A stretch of DNA of 51,079 nucleotides from Bacteroidales bacterium (lineage in GTDB: Bacteria; Bacteroidota; Bacteroidia; Bacteroidales; UBA932): NCBI GenBank assembly GCA_017960585.1, contig JAGCYX010000032.1, positions 1 to 51,079 on the forward strand, read 5' to 3'. Each line of letters starts with the position of its first letter. Positions within the stretch are counted from its first letter, which is position 1. Shown here one piece after another: positions 26,349 through 34,388 of this stretch. The notes beneath the pieces were generated by a model, which was given only the letters and a program-made list of their open reading frames with translations, did no database searches and was not told the origin of the DNA. The position numbers were made by a program, and so were the translations under genes.

Positions 26349-27172
26349 CGACGGTCGCGTTTGTTGCAGGCGAGCAGGATGATGGTCAGCAGCAGTCCGG
26401 CTGCCACGGCGATGACGGACGCCTCGGCGCCAAACACACCGCCGGTCAACCAGTTGGGTCCGGTGATGATGGGCGAAAAGGCCTTGTCGGCCACCGGGTT
26501 ACCGGATACGGCGAAGCCCAGGATGTTCCCTTGAACGTAGTTCCAGGCCCAGTGGATGCCGATAGGCAGCCAGAGCGTTCCGGAAAACTTGTAGGCGGCG
26601 GCCAGCAGCAGGCCGGCCTCGATGGCGATGGCGAAGGAACTCCACAGCGTGGCGCCATCGTTGGGCAGGTGCATAGCGCCGAAAAGCAGGGCGGAGACAA
26701 TCAGTGCCACGGTGGTGTTCCACCGGTCGTCGATCATGCGGAACAATAAGCCCCGGAAGATAATCTCCTCGAACACGGCGACCACAAAGAAGAAAAAGAA
26801 CGAGGCCAGCTGCGGGAGCCAGTTGAAATGCGCTTCCGTGATCGTGTAACTGCCTGTCAGGGCCATTACGCCCACGACGATGCCGAAATACAGGACACCG
26901 ATCAGCAATCCGCGTCCCAGGTCCTTCCAGGTATGGGACAATGCCAGTTCAGTGACGGGGCGACGTTCTGTAAGATTCGTCCATACGGCATACAGGAACA
27001 AGCCCAGACAGCCGATCAGGATGGCGGCCGGGATCCTCAGCCATTGTATCGGAATGACGATGACGCCCGCCGTGGCAAAGGCATACAGGACGAAAAAGAT
27101 GATTAATCCGCCCAGCAGGCAGAGAAACCATTTCCAGAACGGCATTCGGGCCGCAGAAGTATATTTACGCAT
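26345..27172 (-). CDS. CPBP-family intramembrane metalloprotease
   Basis: The 275-residue protein has about eight hydrophobic segments. It carries the CPBP motifs EEIIFRGLLFR (Glu-Glu plus Arg), ALLFGAMHL (His) and LWLPIGIHWAWNYVQGN (His and Asn), which form the active site. Family members cleave prenylated or small membrane peptides, and many act in bacteriocin self-immunity; no bacteriocin gene is visible here. It has its own promoter element (27194-27201) and overlaps the DUF2207 gene by 4 bp. Confidence 0.87.
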   Translation of the reverse strand: MRKYTSAARMPFWKWFLCLLGGLIIFFVLYAFATAGVIVIPIQWLRIPAAILIGCLGLFLYAVWTNLTERRPVTELALSHTWKDLGRGLLIGVLYFGIVVGVMALTGSYTITEAHFNWLPQLASFFFFFVVAVFEEIIFRGLLFRMIDDRWNTTVALIVSALLFGAMHLPNDGATLWSSFAIAIEAGLLLAAAYKFSGTLWLPIGIHWAWNYVQGNILGFAVSGNPVADKAFSPIITGPNWLTGGVFGAEASVIAVAAGLLLTIILLACNKRDRR

Positions 27173-27193
27173 GGTTGCAGTCTGTTTGGACTA

Positions 27194-27201
27194 CAAATCT
27201 A
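27194..27201 (-). promoter_or_regulatory. -7 promoter element TAGATTTG for CPBP-DUF2207
   Basis: TAGATTTG on the minus strand is a full match, 21 bp before the ATG at 27172. Confidence 0.55.
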
Positions 27202-27234
27202 CACATTTAAGCCGAAAAGAAAAAGAGATTCGTT

Positions 27235-28263
27235 TTATTCAAGCAGCGAGGCCTTCGCTTTCTCCATCGCGGCGATGACCCGGTCGCACCAGGCGTCAAA
27301 CTCCGGATCGGGCAACTGGAGTTCCGGATGCGCGAGGATGTTCTCTATGGTCTTGCGGACACCCTGGTCGAAGCGGGTGGTGCAACAGAAACCGGGAACG
27401 ACGCGCTTCAGCTTCTTGTTGTCGAAGAGTACGGTCCAGGATTTGTCGCCCAGCAACTCCCCTTCCAGGTCCAGGTCGGGCGCCACGGCGTCCAGAAAGT
27501 CGGACGGGACGTAATAGGGTTTTGCTTCCACACCGAGCACGTCGGCGATGATACCGTAGATTTGCCGCCAGGTCAGCGTCTCGTCGGAGGTGATCTGGAA
27601 TGCGTTGCCGAGCGCGTGGGCGTTGCCCATCAGGCCGATGAAGCCTTTGGCGAAGTCCGTGTTGTGCGTCAGCGTCCACTGCGAGGTGCCGTCGCCGTGC
27701 AGGATCACGGGCTTACCGTCCAGCATACGCTTGAGTACTTGCCAGGAGCCTTTCCGGCCGTGGACGGCCAGCGGGACATTGCGCTCGTCGTAGGTGTGGC
27801 TGGGCCGGATGATCGTGATCGGGAAGCCTTCCGTGCGGAATTTCTCCAGCAGGAACGCCTCACAGGCGATCTTGTCGCGGGAGTACTGCCAATGCGGATT
27901 GGCGAGCGGGGTACTCTCCGTGATGAACGGGTTGACGGACGGTTTCTGGTAGGCGGAAGCGGAGCTGATGTACATATATTGCTTCGTCTTCCCGTTGAAA
28001 AGCCGCCAGTCGCGCTCGACCTGGGCCGGCACGAAACCGATGAAGTCGCAGACGCAGTCCCACTGCAGGCCTTCCAGCTTGCGGGCGGTGTCCGCTTCGT
28101 CGGAGATGTCGGCTTTGATGACCTTGACCCCGGCGGGGACGGCTTCGCTCCGCGTGCCGCGGTTCAGCAGGGTGAGTTCCCATTCGTCGCTCTTTGCGAG
28201 CTGGCGGGTGATGGCGGCGCTGATGGTGCCGGTGCCGCCGATGAAGAGTGCTTTCTTTTTCAT
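27235..28263 (-). CDS. NAD-dependent epimerase/dehydratase (extended SDR)
   Basis: The protein (342 aa) has an N-terminal Rossmann motif ALFIGGTGTISAAI (atypical GGTGxIS) and a plausible SDR active site with YMYISSASAYQKP. The usual YxxxK is less clear; SRDKIACEAFLLEK may supply the Lys and a nearby Tyr. IIRPSHTYDERN is typical of sugar-nucleotide or isoflavone-reductase-like extended SDRs. The start is ATG 28263, which overlaps the Fe-ADH stop (ATGA). The substrate is unknown; linkage to the alcohol dehydrogenase suggests a shared carbonyl metabolism role. Confidence 0.8.
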   Translation of the reverse strand: MKKKALFIGGTGTISAAITRQLAKSDEWELTLLNRGTRSEAVPAGVKVIKADISDEADTARKLEGLQWDCVCDFIGFVPAQVERDWRLFNGKTKQYMYISSASAYQKPSVNPFITESTPLANPHWQYSRDKIACEAFLLEKFRTEGFPITIIRPSHTYDERNVPLAVHGRKGSWQVLKRMLDGKPVILHGDGTSQWTLTHNTDFAKGFIGLMGNAHALGNAFQITSDETLTWRQIYGIIADVLGVEAKPYYVPSDFLDAVAPDLDLEGELLGDKSWTVLFDNKKLKRVVPGFCCTTRFDQGVRKTIENILAHPELQLPDPEFDAWCDRVIAAMEKAKASLLE

Positions 28264-29444
28264 GCGCGGGCGAGTTTGTAGATGGCTTCCATGTCTTCGC
28301 GGGCGAGCTTCTTGAAGCTGCCGACCGTGTGCGTGCCGTCGTGGCTGCACTTGCGGGCCATTTCGCGGATCTCGTCGTCCGTGACGTCGCGACCCAGCAG
28401 TTCGCGGATGCGTGTCGGCATGCCGATGGCGTGGTAGAAACGCTCCACGGCCTCGATGCCCTTGAGCGCGGTCCCTTCAGGGTCGTTGTAGTCGTTGGGG
28501 ACGTCCCAGACGTTCACGGCGAACTGCACGAAACGTTTCACATCCTCCTTCATCACGTAGCGTGCCCAACTCGGCCATACGGCCGCCAGGCCGGCCCCGT
28601 GCGTGACGTCGAACATCGCGCTGAGCTCGTGCTCCAGGTCGTGCGTGGCCCAGTCGTCCTGCACGCCGCAGCCGGTCAGGCCGTTGTGCGCGATGCTGCC
28701 GCCCCACATGATCTGGGCGCGGTTGCGGTAGTCCTCCGGATCCTTCAGGACGGCGAAGACACATTCCTTCATCGTTCGCAGCACGGCTTCCGCCAGCGCG
28801 TCGGTGAAGGTCATGTCGGTATCGTGCGTGAAATAGCGCTCCATCGTGTGCATCATCATGTCCGTGACGCCGGCGGCCGTCTGGTACGGCGGCAAGGTGA
28901 AGGTGCGGCGGGGATTCATGATGGCGAACTTCGGGCGGGAGATGTCGTTGGAATAGCCGACCTTGATGTCGCCGTCCTCATTGGTGATGACGCTCGCCTC
29001 GCTCATCTCGCTGCCGGCGGCCGGAATGGTCAGCACGCTGGCGACGGGAAGGCAGACCGTGGCTTCGGCCTTGCCGGCGTAGAAGTCCCACACTTCCCCG
29101 TCGTACGGTACGCCGTAGGCGATGGCTTTCGCGGAATCGATGACGCTGCCGCCGCCGACGGCCAGCAGGAAATCGACGCCCTCCCTGCGGCAGAGTTCGA
29201 TGCCTTCGTGGACCTTGGACAGGCGCGGATTGGGAACGACGCCGCCCAGCAGGACGACCTCCAGGCCCCCTTCCTTAAGCAAGGTGCAGATCTTGTCCAG
29301 CAGGCCGGACTTCGTGGCGCTCTTGCCGCCGAAGTGGACCAGGACCTTGTGGCCGCCATATTTCTTGACCAGGTCGGCGACTTTTTCTTCGGATTGTTCT
29401 CCGAACACGACCTGTGTCGGAGCGTAGTAGTTAAAATCTCTCAT
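28260..29444 (-). CDS. Iron-containing alcohol dehydrogenase (BdhA/YqhD-like)
   Basis: The protein (394 aa) opens with FNYYAPTQVVFGEQSEEKV, typical of this family. It has the NAD(P) motif LLAVGGGSVIDSAKAIA and the metal-binding residues in GVTDMMMHTMERYF (Asp, His), HDLEHELSAMFDVTHGAGLA (His, His). It reduces short-chain aldehydes to alcohols using NAD(P)H. It is the first gene of a minus run with the SDR; a TAnnTTTG element (29474-29481) lies upstream. It is divergent from the GH29 fucosidase. Confidence 0.92.
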   Translation of the reverse strand: MRDFNYYAPTQVVFGEQSEEKVADLVKKYGGHKVLVHFGGKSATKSGLLDKICTLLKEGGLEVVLLGGVVPNPRLSKVHEGIELCRREGVDFLLAVGGGSVIDSAKAIAYGVPYDGEVWDFYAGKAEATVCLPVASVLTIPAAGSEMSEASVITNEDGDIKVGYSNDISRPKFAIMNPRRTFTLPPYQTAAGVTDMMMHTMERYFTHDTDMTFTDALAEAVLRTMKECVFAVLKDPEDYRNRAQIMWGGSIAHNGLTGCGVQDDWATHDLEHELSAMFDVTHGAGLAAVWPSWARYVMKEDVKRFVQFAVNVWDVPNDYNDPEGTALKGIEAVERFYHAIGMPTRIRELLGRDVTDDEIREMARKCSHDGTHTVGSFKKLAREDMEAIYKLARA

Positions 29445-29473
29445 GGTGGCTAACGGTTATTATTCATTCTGGA

Positions 29474-29481
29474 CAAATTTA
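29474..29481 (-). promoter_or_regulatory. -7 promoter element TAAATTTG for Fe-ADH
   Basis: TAAATTTG on the minus strand is a full match, 29 bp before the ATG at 29444. Confidence 0.6.
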
Positions 29482-29496
29482 ATAAAAATTTTTGGC

Positions 29497-29504
29497 TAAT
29501 TTTG
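29497..29504 (+). promoter_or_regulatory. -7 promoter element TAATTTTG 4 bp before fucosidase start
   Basis: TAATTTTG is a full TAnnTTTG match ending 4 bp before ATG 29509, the same arrangement as cstA. It predicts a leaderless mRNA. Confidence 0.6.
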
Positions 29505-29508
29505 TGCT

Positions 29509-31014
29509 ATGCGCAGTATTTCCCTCTTCCTGTTTTGTCTACTTCTGGCGGCATGCGGCCCAAAGACCGCCCGGACCGTCCGCGTGGACGTGAACGACAG
29601 TGCCGAAGATATCCTTTCCAAGGCCGTCAGCACCGTTCCGACACCGCTGCAACTGCATGCGCTGGATGGCGGTTTCGCAGCCTTCGTGCACTTTGGTCCG
29701 AACACCTTTACGGGCGTGGAATGGGGCAGCGGAACGGAAGATCCTTCTGTATTTGAACTGCAGACGCCTGACACCGATCAGTGGTGCCGCATCTTCCGCG
29801 ACGCCGGGATGAAGCGCGTCATCCTCACTGCCAAGCACCACGACGGCTTCGTCCTGTGGCCCAGCCGCTATACCCGGCACGGCGTGGTTTCTTCGCCCTA
29901 TCCGGGCGATATCGTGAAAGAACTGGCGGCATCCTGCCACAAGTACGGCCTGGAGTTCGGCTTCTACCTCTCCCCTGCCGATCTGTATCAGATGGAAGCG
30001 CCGGACGGCCTGTACGGCAATGGGAGCACTGCCACGCTCCGCACCATTCCGCGGCCGGTCGAAGGGCGTCCTTTCGCCAACTCTGCGCAATTCCAGTTCG
30101 AGGTGGATGATTACAACGAGTATTTCCTAAACCAGCTGTTCGAACTCCTGACCGAGTACGGCCCCATTTCCGAGGTCTGGTTCGACGGTGCGCATCCCAA
30201 GCGCAAAGGCGGGCAGCTGTACAATTACCTGGCGTGGAAGGAGCTGATCCACGCCCTGGCGCCTGATGCCGTGGTCTTCGGCAAGGAGGACCTGCGCTGG
30301 TGCGGCAACGAAGCGGGCGAAACCCGCGAATCGGAATGGAACGTCATTCCCTATTCGGAAGATCCGGCCGGAATGAATATGTTCGACGATTTGACGGATG
30401 CGGACCTGGGAAGCCGGAAGCGCCTGCTTGCGCAGGAAAAGCCTTTCTGGCTGCACTACCAGCCCGCCGAGACGGATGTTTCCATCCGCGACGGCTGGTT
30501 CTGGCGCAATGACGACGAACAGGCGGTACGCAGCGCCGACAATGTCTTCGATATCTGGGAGCGCTCCATCGGCGGCAACAGCATCCTGCTGCTCAATGTC
30601 CCGCCGAACCGGGAAGGGCGCATCTCGCCGCGCGACAGCAGCGTCTTGGCGGAAGTCGGCCGCCGCATCCGGGACACCTATTCCGTCGATCTGCTGACCG
30701 GCGCCCGTTCCGTCATTCGCCGGCAGGACCGGCGAATTTCCGCGATCGAGTACACGCTGCCGCTCCCGGTCCGCTTCAACCGCCTGCTGCTGGAAGAAGA
30801 TCTCTCGAAGGGAGAGCGAGTGGAATCGTTCGCCCTGGACGCATGGGCGGATGGCTGGCAGGAAGTGGCCTGCGGCACAAATGTCGGGCACCGGCGCATC
30901 CTGCGCTTCCCGGAGCAGAGCGCACTGCGCCTGCGCGTACGCATCCTCTCCAGCCGCGCAGACCCGCACCTCAGCCGTATCTCGGCATTCCTGGATTCCA
31001 GGGCTGCGGATTAG
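29509..31014 (+). CDS. Alpha-L-fucosidase lipoprotein, GH29
   Basis: The 501-residue protein has a lipoprotein signal (MRSISLFLFCLLLAAC; Cys16). The GH29 barrel includes AAFVHFGPNTFTGVEWGSG, VILTAKHHDGFVLWPSRYT, EFGFYLSPADLYQ and the nucleophile motif VWFDGAHP (Asp near 226). Gaps and loops such as NSILLLNVPPNREG, followed by a C-terminal beta domain, suggest the alpha-1,3/1,4-specific subgroup (GH29-B). It should remove fucose from host or plant glycans at the cell envelope. There are no adjacent SusCD genes. Confidence 0.9.
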   Translation: MRSISLFLFCLLLAACGPKTARTVRVDVNDSAEDILSKAVSTVPTPLQLHALDGGFAAFVHFGPNTFTGVEWGSGTEDPSVFELQTPDTDQWCRIFRDAGMKRVILTAKHHDGFVLWPSRYTRHGVVSSPYPGDIVKELAASCHKYGLEFGFYLSPADLYQMEAPDGLYGNGSTATLRTIPRPVEGRPFANSAQFQFEVDDYNEYFLNQLFELLTEYGPISEVWFDGAHPKRKGGQLYNYLAWKELIHALAPDAVVFGKEDLRWCGNEAGETRESEWNVIPYSEDPAGMNMFDDLTDADLGSRKRLLAQEKPFWLHYQPAETDVSIRDGWFWRNDDEQAVRSADNVFDIWERSIGGNSILLLNVPPNREGRISPRDSSVLAEVGRRIRDTYSVDLLTGARSVIRRQDRRISAIEYTLPLPVRFNRLLLEEDLSKGERVESFALDAWADGWQEVACGTNVGHRRILRFPEQSALRLRVRILSSRADPHLSRISAFLDSRAAD

Positions 31015-31060
31015 ATTATTATTCTTTGTTTTATCAACTAAAATGCTGATATTTACAAAT

Positions 31061-31972
31061 ATGAAACGATTGATTCTACATATGGCCCTGTGCTTCGGCC
31101 TTCTGGTCGCGCTGGGCTCCTGTCAGTTCTTCCCCGGTCAACAGACTCCGAAACCCGACGTATCGGAAATCGATGTGACCCCGGCCGAGCCGGATGACAC
31201 TTCAGCTGTCGACGCCGAAGAAAGCGATCCGATGGAGGTGCTGGGCAAGATCCTGAGCGGGCTGGAAAAACTCGCCAACAAGGCTGTGGAGAAAGGGTGG
31301 ATCGACACAACGCGCGTAGAGGAAGAAGAGCCGTACGAAGAACCTGAGGACGAACCGGAACCTTCTGCCCCCGCGCCGCCGCCAGATGAATGGTACGATC
31401 ACGATTTCGCCCTGACTTTCACATACCATCAGTATGTCGGCGCGACGCGGAGCGCCTCGAATGACTTTACGGTAAGTTACACACGCATCAAGAATAAAGT
31501 GTATCTCCATAAATACGGCCAGGTTCCCGAAGACGTCGTGATGGAGTACCACGACGACGGCACGCGCACTTACCGTTACTATCTCGGCGGCATCCAGGCC
31601 AAGACCAACCGGAAGGAAGGAGATGCGCACTCCTATCTCCACAAGCAATTCACGGATGTAGGCAACAGCTTCAACGAAATCCTGGGTTACCACCCGGATA
31701 TCTCCAAAGCCCAAAGCGAAACGACCATCTCAGGTCGCCCCGTGGCCGTTATCCATACGGAAAAAGACGAGCAGATCCTTACGCAGCATCTCCATACGGA
31801 GAAAGATTACTACGTGGATAAGCAATATGGTTTCCTGTACAAAACTGTCGGCAACGGAAGCGGAGGCGGGCTTTCCATCAAGAATGGTTGCCCCTGGGAA
31901 GTTACTTACTTCACCGACAAACCCACCCAAAAAGACATTCACCTGAAAATAACCCAGGTCCCGAAAGAATAA
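31061..31972 (+). CDS. Hypothetical lipoprotein with acidic linker
   Basis: The protein (303 aa) has a lipoprotein signal (MKRLILHMALCFGLLVALGSC; Cys21) and a long acidic Pro/Glu-rich linker (about 26-110, with EEEEPYEEPEDEPEPSAP). A C-terminal globular domain follows (about 115-303), with YHQYVGATRSASNDFTVSY and VYLHKYGQVPEDVVMEYHDD. The ATG at 31061 is preferred to 31043 because it gives a proper signal peptide. I recognise no family. A clear terminator follows. Confidence 0.72.
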   Translation: MKRLILHMALCFGLLVALGSCQFFPGQQTPKPDVSEIDVTPAEPDDTSAVDAEESDPMEVLGKILSGLEKLANKAVEKGWIDTTRVEEEEPYEEPEDEPEPSAPAPPPDEWYDHDFALTFTYHQYVGATRSASNDFTVSYTRIKNKVYLHKYGQVPEDVVMEYHDDGTRTYRYYLGGIQAKTNRKEGDAHSYLHKQFTDVGNSFNEILGYHPDISKAQSETTISGRPVAVIHTEKDEQILTQHLHTEKDYYVDKQYGFLYKTVGNGSGGGLSIKNGCPWEVTYFTDKPTQKDIHLKITQVPKE

Positions 31973-31975
31973 ACA

Positions 31976-32008
31976 AAAGCCCCGACGCCTTCGCGCCGGG
32001 GCTTTGTT
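31976..32008 (+). terminator. Rho-independent terminator
   Basis: AAAGCCCCG (31976-31984) pairs with CGGGGCTTT (31997-32005) around a nested CGC-CTTC-GCG hairpin, followed by GTTCTTT. It lies 3 bp after the lipoprotein stop. Confidence 0.8.
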
Positions 32009-32020
32009 CTTTATCGGGAA

Positions 32021-32143
32021 CTATTTGGCCCAGGATGTATCCAGATTCTTTTCGAAGGCGCTGTCCGGAATGCCGACTTTTATATTCGTACATTCATACA
32101 ATACGTCGCCATCGTATTTAACCTGGAGCGTAAACCCGTTCCA
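32021..32143 (-). pseudogene. C-terminal remnant of an unidentified gene
   Basis: On the minus strand an uninterrupted frame of about 40 residues (WNGFTLQVKYDGDVLYECT through FEKNLDTSWAK) ends at a TAG at 32021-32023, just after the terminator hairpin. The residue composition looks like a real protein tail. Upstream it runs into the antiparallel TPR-LuxR remnant at about 32148 with no start codon of its own. I interpret it as the surviving end of a gene cut by the same rearrangement. The family is unknown. Confidence 0.45.
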
Positions 32144-32147
32144 GATA

Positions 32148-32617
32148 GAGCGCCTTGCTGTCGCTTCCGAGGAAGCGTGCTCGTCCATCATCCGGGCGTT
32201 TTCGGACCTGATGTGGGCATACAACAATGTGAATCCGGATCGTGCGGCCTATTTCGCCCGCAAGGGCCTTTCTTTGGCGCGAAGCCACGATTACCTGTAC
32301 AGGATCATCGAGTCGAACCGCATCCTCGGACAGTATCATTTCGGTCACGGTCAGTATGACAGCGCCTTGTTCTATTATCAGGCGGCAGAAGCGATCCTGC
32401 CATCGATGGAAGGGAAATATCCGCAAGGGAACATCGACGACGCCGCATCCGCACTCTATGGCACCATCGGCAATCTATACGTGGAGATGGATTCCATTCC
32501 GAAAGCGATGGAATACCGGAGACTATCAAGTGGTACCGCAAGCGCCTGCGTGCCAAGTTCGGCGTCACATCGTCCGCCGCCGTCGTGGCGGAAGCTATCC
32601 GGAGAGGCGTGATTTAA
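32148..32617 (+). pseudogene. Collapsed TPR-LuxR regulator paralog
   Basis: Residues in frame from 32148 (ERLAVASEE, FSDLMWAYNNVNPDRAAYFA, HGQYDSALFYYQAAEAIL, GTIGNLYVEMDSIPKAMEY) align with residues about 50-180 of the intact regulator at 9083-10354. At about 32516-32519 the frame shifts, and the next bases encode ETIKWYRKRLRAKF through AIRRGVI, the last 33 residues of a LuxR HTH. The missing part covers the remaining TPRs, the membrane helix and the first half of the HTH. The N-terminal signal is also gone. This is a clear internal deletion, so the gene should be non-functional. Confidence 0.85.
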
Positions 32618-32647
32618 AAAAAATCCGGCGGCAAAACGCCGCCGGAT
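32618..32647 (-). terminator. Rho-independent terminator of the DUF4890-like gene
   Basis: ATCCGGCGGC (32623-32632) pairs perfectly with GCCGCCGGAT (32638-32647). On the minus strand the stem is followed by a run of eight T, 20 bp after the stop at 32667. Confidence 0.85.
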
Positions 32648-32666
32648 CGTCTGTTATCTTTCAGGA

Positions 32667-33245
32667 TCAGAATCCGCCAGGGAAACCGCCACCCGGGAAT
32701 CCACCGCCGGGGAAGCCGCCTCCCGGAGGCATCATACCGCCACCAGGCATGCCGCCGCCGAAGCCGCGCTGCATGGCAGCCTGACGCTCAGCCTCTGCAC
32801 GACGCTGGTCGGTGCGATACTTGCGAAGCTGCTTCTTGTCGAGGATGTTCTTGAGCTCCTCTTCATAAGCCTTCTGGTTCTTCTCGACCTGAGCCTGCTT
32901 CTCCTGCATGTCGGACATCTGGCTCATCATCTCGTTCATGAACTGCTGACGCTCCTCGTCGGACATCTTGCGGAAGTCGCGCTGCTCGCCCTGCGGGGCC
33001 ATACGGATCTCGAGCTTGCCGTCATACTTCTGATTGAGGGCAAGCAAGGCGGTCTGCTGCTCCTCGGAAAGGCCGTACTTCTCAGCCATCTCGGCCGTCT
33101 TCTCCTCGGGGGTGAGGATCTTCGGCATCTCCATGCCCTCAGGCATTTGGCCCATCGGGGGCATCTGACCCATAGGGGGTTGTGCAGAAACACACAGTGC
33201 ACCGGCCATCAAGCCGGCTACAGTCAAAAGAAAGATTTTTTTCAT
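32667..33245 (-). CDS. Secreted Gly/Pro/Met-rich protein (DUF4890-like, Spy/CpxP-type helix domain)
   Basis: The 192-residue protein has a signal peptide (MKKIFLLTVAGLMAGALCVSAQ), a short PMGQMPPMGQMPEGMEMP segment and a helical domain (about 42-150) with LTPEEKTAEMAEKYGLSEEQ. That domain resembles LTxxQ/CpxP-like periplasmic proteins and the Bacteroidales DUF4890 family. The C-terminal tail is repeats of GGGFPGG. The ATG at 33245 is used; the longer frame has no signal. A TATATTTG promoter element is upstream and a strong terminator downstream, so it is a single-gene unit. It may be an envelope stress or metal-responsive chaperone-like protein. Confidence 0.78.
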   Translation of the reverse strand: MKKIFLLTVAGLMAGALCVSAQPPMGQMPPMGQMPEGMEMPKILTPEEKTAEMAEKYGLSEEQQTALLALNQKYDGKLEIRMAPQGEQRDFRKMSDEERQQFMNEMMSQMSDMQEKQAQVEKNQKAYEEELKNILDKKQLRKYRTDQRRAEAERQAAMQRGFGGGMPGGGMMPPGGGFPGGGFPGGGFPGGF

Positions 33246-33276
33246 ACAAAAAAAATGGTTTTGTACGCTCCGGATG

Positions 33277-33284
33277 CAAATATA
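33277..33284 (-). promoter_or_regulatory. -7 promoter element TATATTTG
   Basis: TATATTTG on the minus strand is a full match, 31 bp before the ATG at 33245, with TTTTGG about 20 bp further upstream as a possible -33 element. Confidence 0.65.
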
Positions 33285-33319
33285 ACAATTATTATACCAA
33301 AACAAAGCCAAATAATTCG

Positions 33320-33327
33320 TACATTCG
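33320..33327 (+). promoter_or_regulatory. -7-like element TACATTCG
   Basis: TACATTCG is one mismatch from TAnnTTTG and lies 24 bp before the ATG at 33352. The same TTCG variant precedes the GNAT at 34389 and the sigma factor at 39365. Confidence 0.45.
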
Positions 33328-33351
33328 TGGAGATAACCAAATCTTCCGGAA

Positions 33352-33966
33352 ATGAAACGACTTGCACTGACCCTCTTATTCGCCTGTTGCGCCATCGCGC
33401 TGACGGCGCAGGAACCCTTTCATGTAAAGTACCAGGGCGACCGCCCCACCATCAGCGACTTCGCGAACGCCCTCTTCTCCGCGCCGGATGATGACGAAGA
33501 AGGAGAAATGGATGAATCCTTCAACGCCATCAAGTACGCCTGGACCCAGCATCGGAAAGGACTTCCGCTGGACGAGGGAACTACGCTTACCGTCGATCAG
33601 AAAAACGGTTTCATCTGCTATGAATCCCGTTATGAAAAGGAGCTGGTCAGGATCGAGATGTGCTACTGGAACGAGTCCGACCAGAAGCACAAACTGATCG
33701 CCTACAACGTCAGCTGCTTCTCTGACGGCAAGTACAGCGCAGGCCAGTTCGACGGCCTCTACTTCTACCGCTATGACAATGCCAAGAAGGAGATGAACTG
33801 GTACGACGCGCCGGGCTTCGAGGTGGAATATGGCACGGAGGACGGTGCCTGGGTCTATTATGATCTGCCCCGCAGCGGCAAGGACATCACCGTCAATTAT
33901 AGCTACGACAACGGCAAAATCAAGAAGAACACGCTCAAGTGGGACGGTCGCCGTTTCAGCTTCTGA
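33352..33966 (+). CDS. Hypothetical secreted protein
   Basis: The protein (204 aa) has a signal peptide (MKRLALTLLFACCAIALTAQ). The mature part begins with EPFHVKYQGDRPTISDFANAL, then an acidic stretch (APDDDEEGEMDES), and a beta-rich domain with FICYESRYEKELVRIEMCYW, YFYRYDNAKKEMNWYD and VWYYD-like strands ending in KWDGRRFSF. I do not recognise the family. It is convergent with the small CarboxypepD-reg-like gene, their stops 3 bp apart. Confidence 0.72.
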   Translation: MKRLALTLLFACCAIALTAQEPFHVKYQGDRPTISDFANALFSAPDDDEEGEMDESFNAIKYAWTQHRKGLPLDEGTTLTVDQKNGFICYESRYEKELVRIEMCYWNESDQKHKLIAYNVSCFSDGKYSAGQFDGLYFYRYDNAKKEMNWYDAPGFEVEYGTEDGAWVYYDLPRSGKDITVNYSYDNGKIKKNTLKWDGRRFSF

Positions 33967-33969
33967 GCC

Positions 33970-34311
33970 TTATTGATACTCCAGTCCTTTGACGGCGACG
34001 GCGGGCGGCAGCTCGGAATCCTTCAGGACGATCAGCAAGTTCTCTTCCGACCCGGAAACGGGGTAACGGCCAACCTGATAAGACACGTGGTGGAATTCCA
34101 GCGTGTCGGCCGGAACGTTGATCTCGAATCGACCGTCTGCGGATGAAATGGCGCCGATGCCGCTTTTGGGGATGCCGACCTGCACGTACTCGACGGCGTC
34201 TCCCTTTTCGTTGACGATACGGCCTTTGACGGTAAAACGCTCCTGTGCGAATGCGCAAACGGGAAGGAGCAGAAGCGAAAGCAAAAGTGTTGTTGTTTTA
34301 GAAGAAATCAT
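33970..34311 (-). CDS. Small secreted CarboxypepD_reg-like domain protein
   Basis: The protein (113 aa) consists of a signal peptide (MISSKTTTLLLSLLLLPVCAFA) and a single carboxypeptidase-regulatory-like beta-sandwich: FTVKGRIVNEKGDAVEYVQV, GIGAISSADGRFEINVP and ENLLIVLKDS. In Bacteroidota this domain normally begins TonB-dependent receptors; here it stands alone with its own stop. It may be a free periplasmic binding module or the leftover N terminus of a receptor; no receptor sequence follows. Confidence 0.75.
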   Translation of the reverse strand: MISSKTTTLLLSLLLLPVCAFAQERFTVKGRIVNEKGDAVEYVQVGIPKSGIGAISSADGRFEINVPADTLEFHHVSYQVGRYPVSGSEENLLIVLKDSELPPAVAVKGLEYQ

Positions 34312-34375
34312 ATGCCCCGGCTATCAGACAAAGACTGTGCCGTCCGTTTTCCATTGAGATGTCGCAAGAATTCAC

Positions 34376-34383
34376 TATATTCG
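34376..34383 (+). promoter_or_regulatory. -7-like element TATATTCG 5 bp before GNAT start
   Basis: TATATTCG is one mismatch from TAnnTTTG and ends 5 bp before ATG 34389, giving an almost leaderless transcript if used. Confidence 0.4.
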
Positions 34384-34388
34384 TTGTC

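Noticed and set aside
26345-27172. CPBP protease as part of a bacteriocin immunity system
   Set aside because: No leader-peptide, lanthipeptide or ABC exporter genes are nearby; only the family association supports it.
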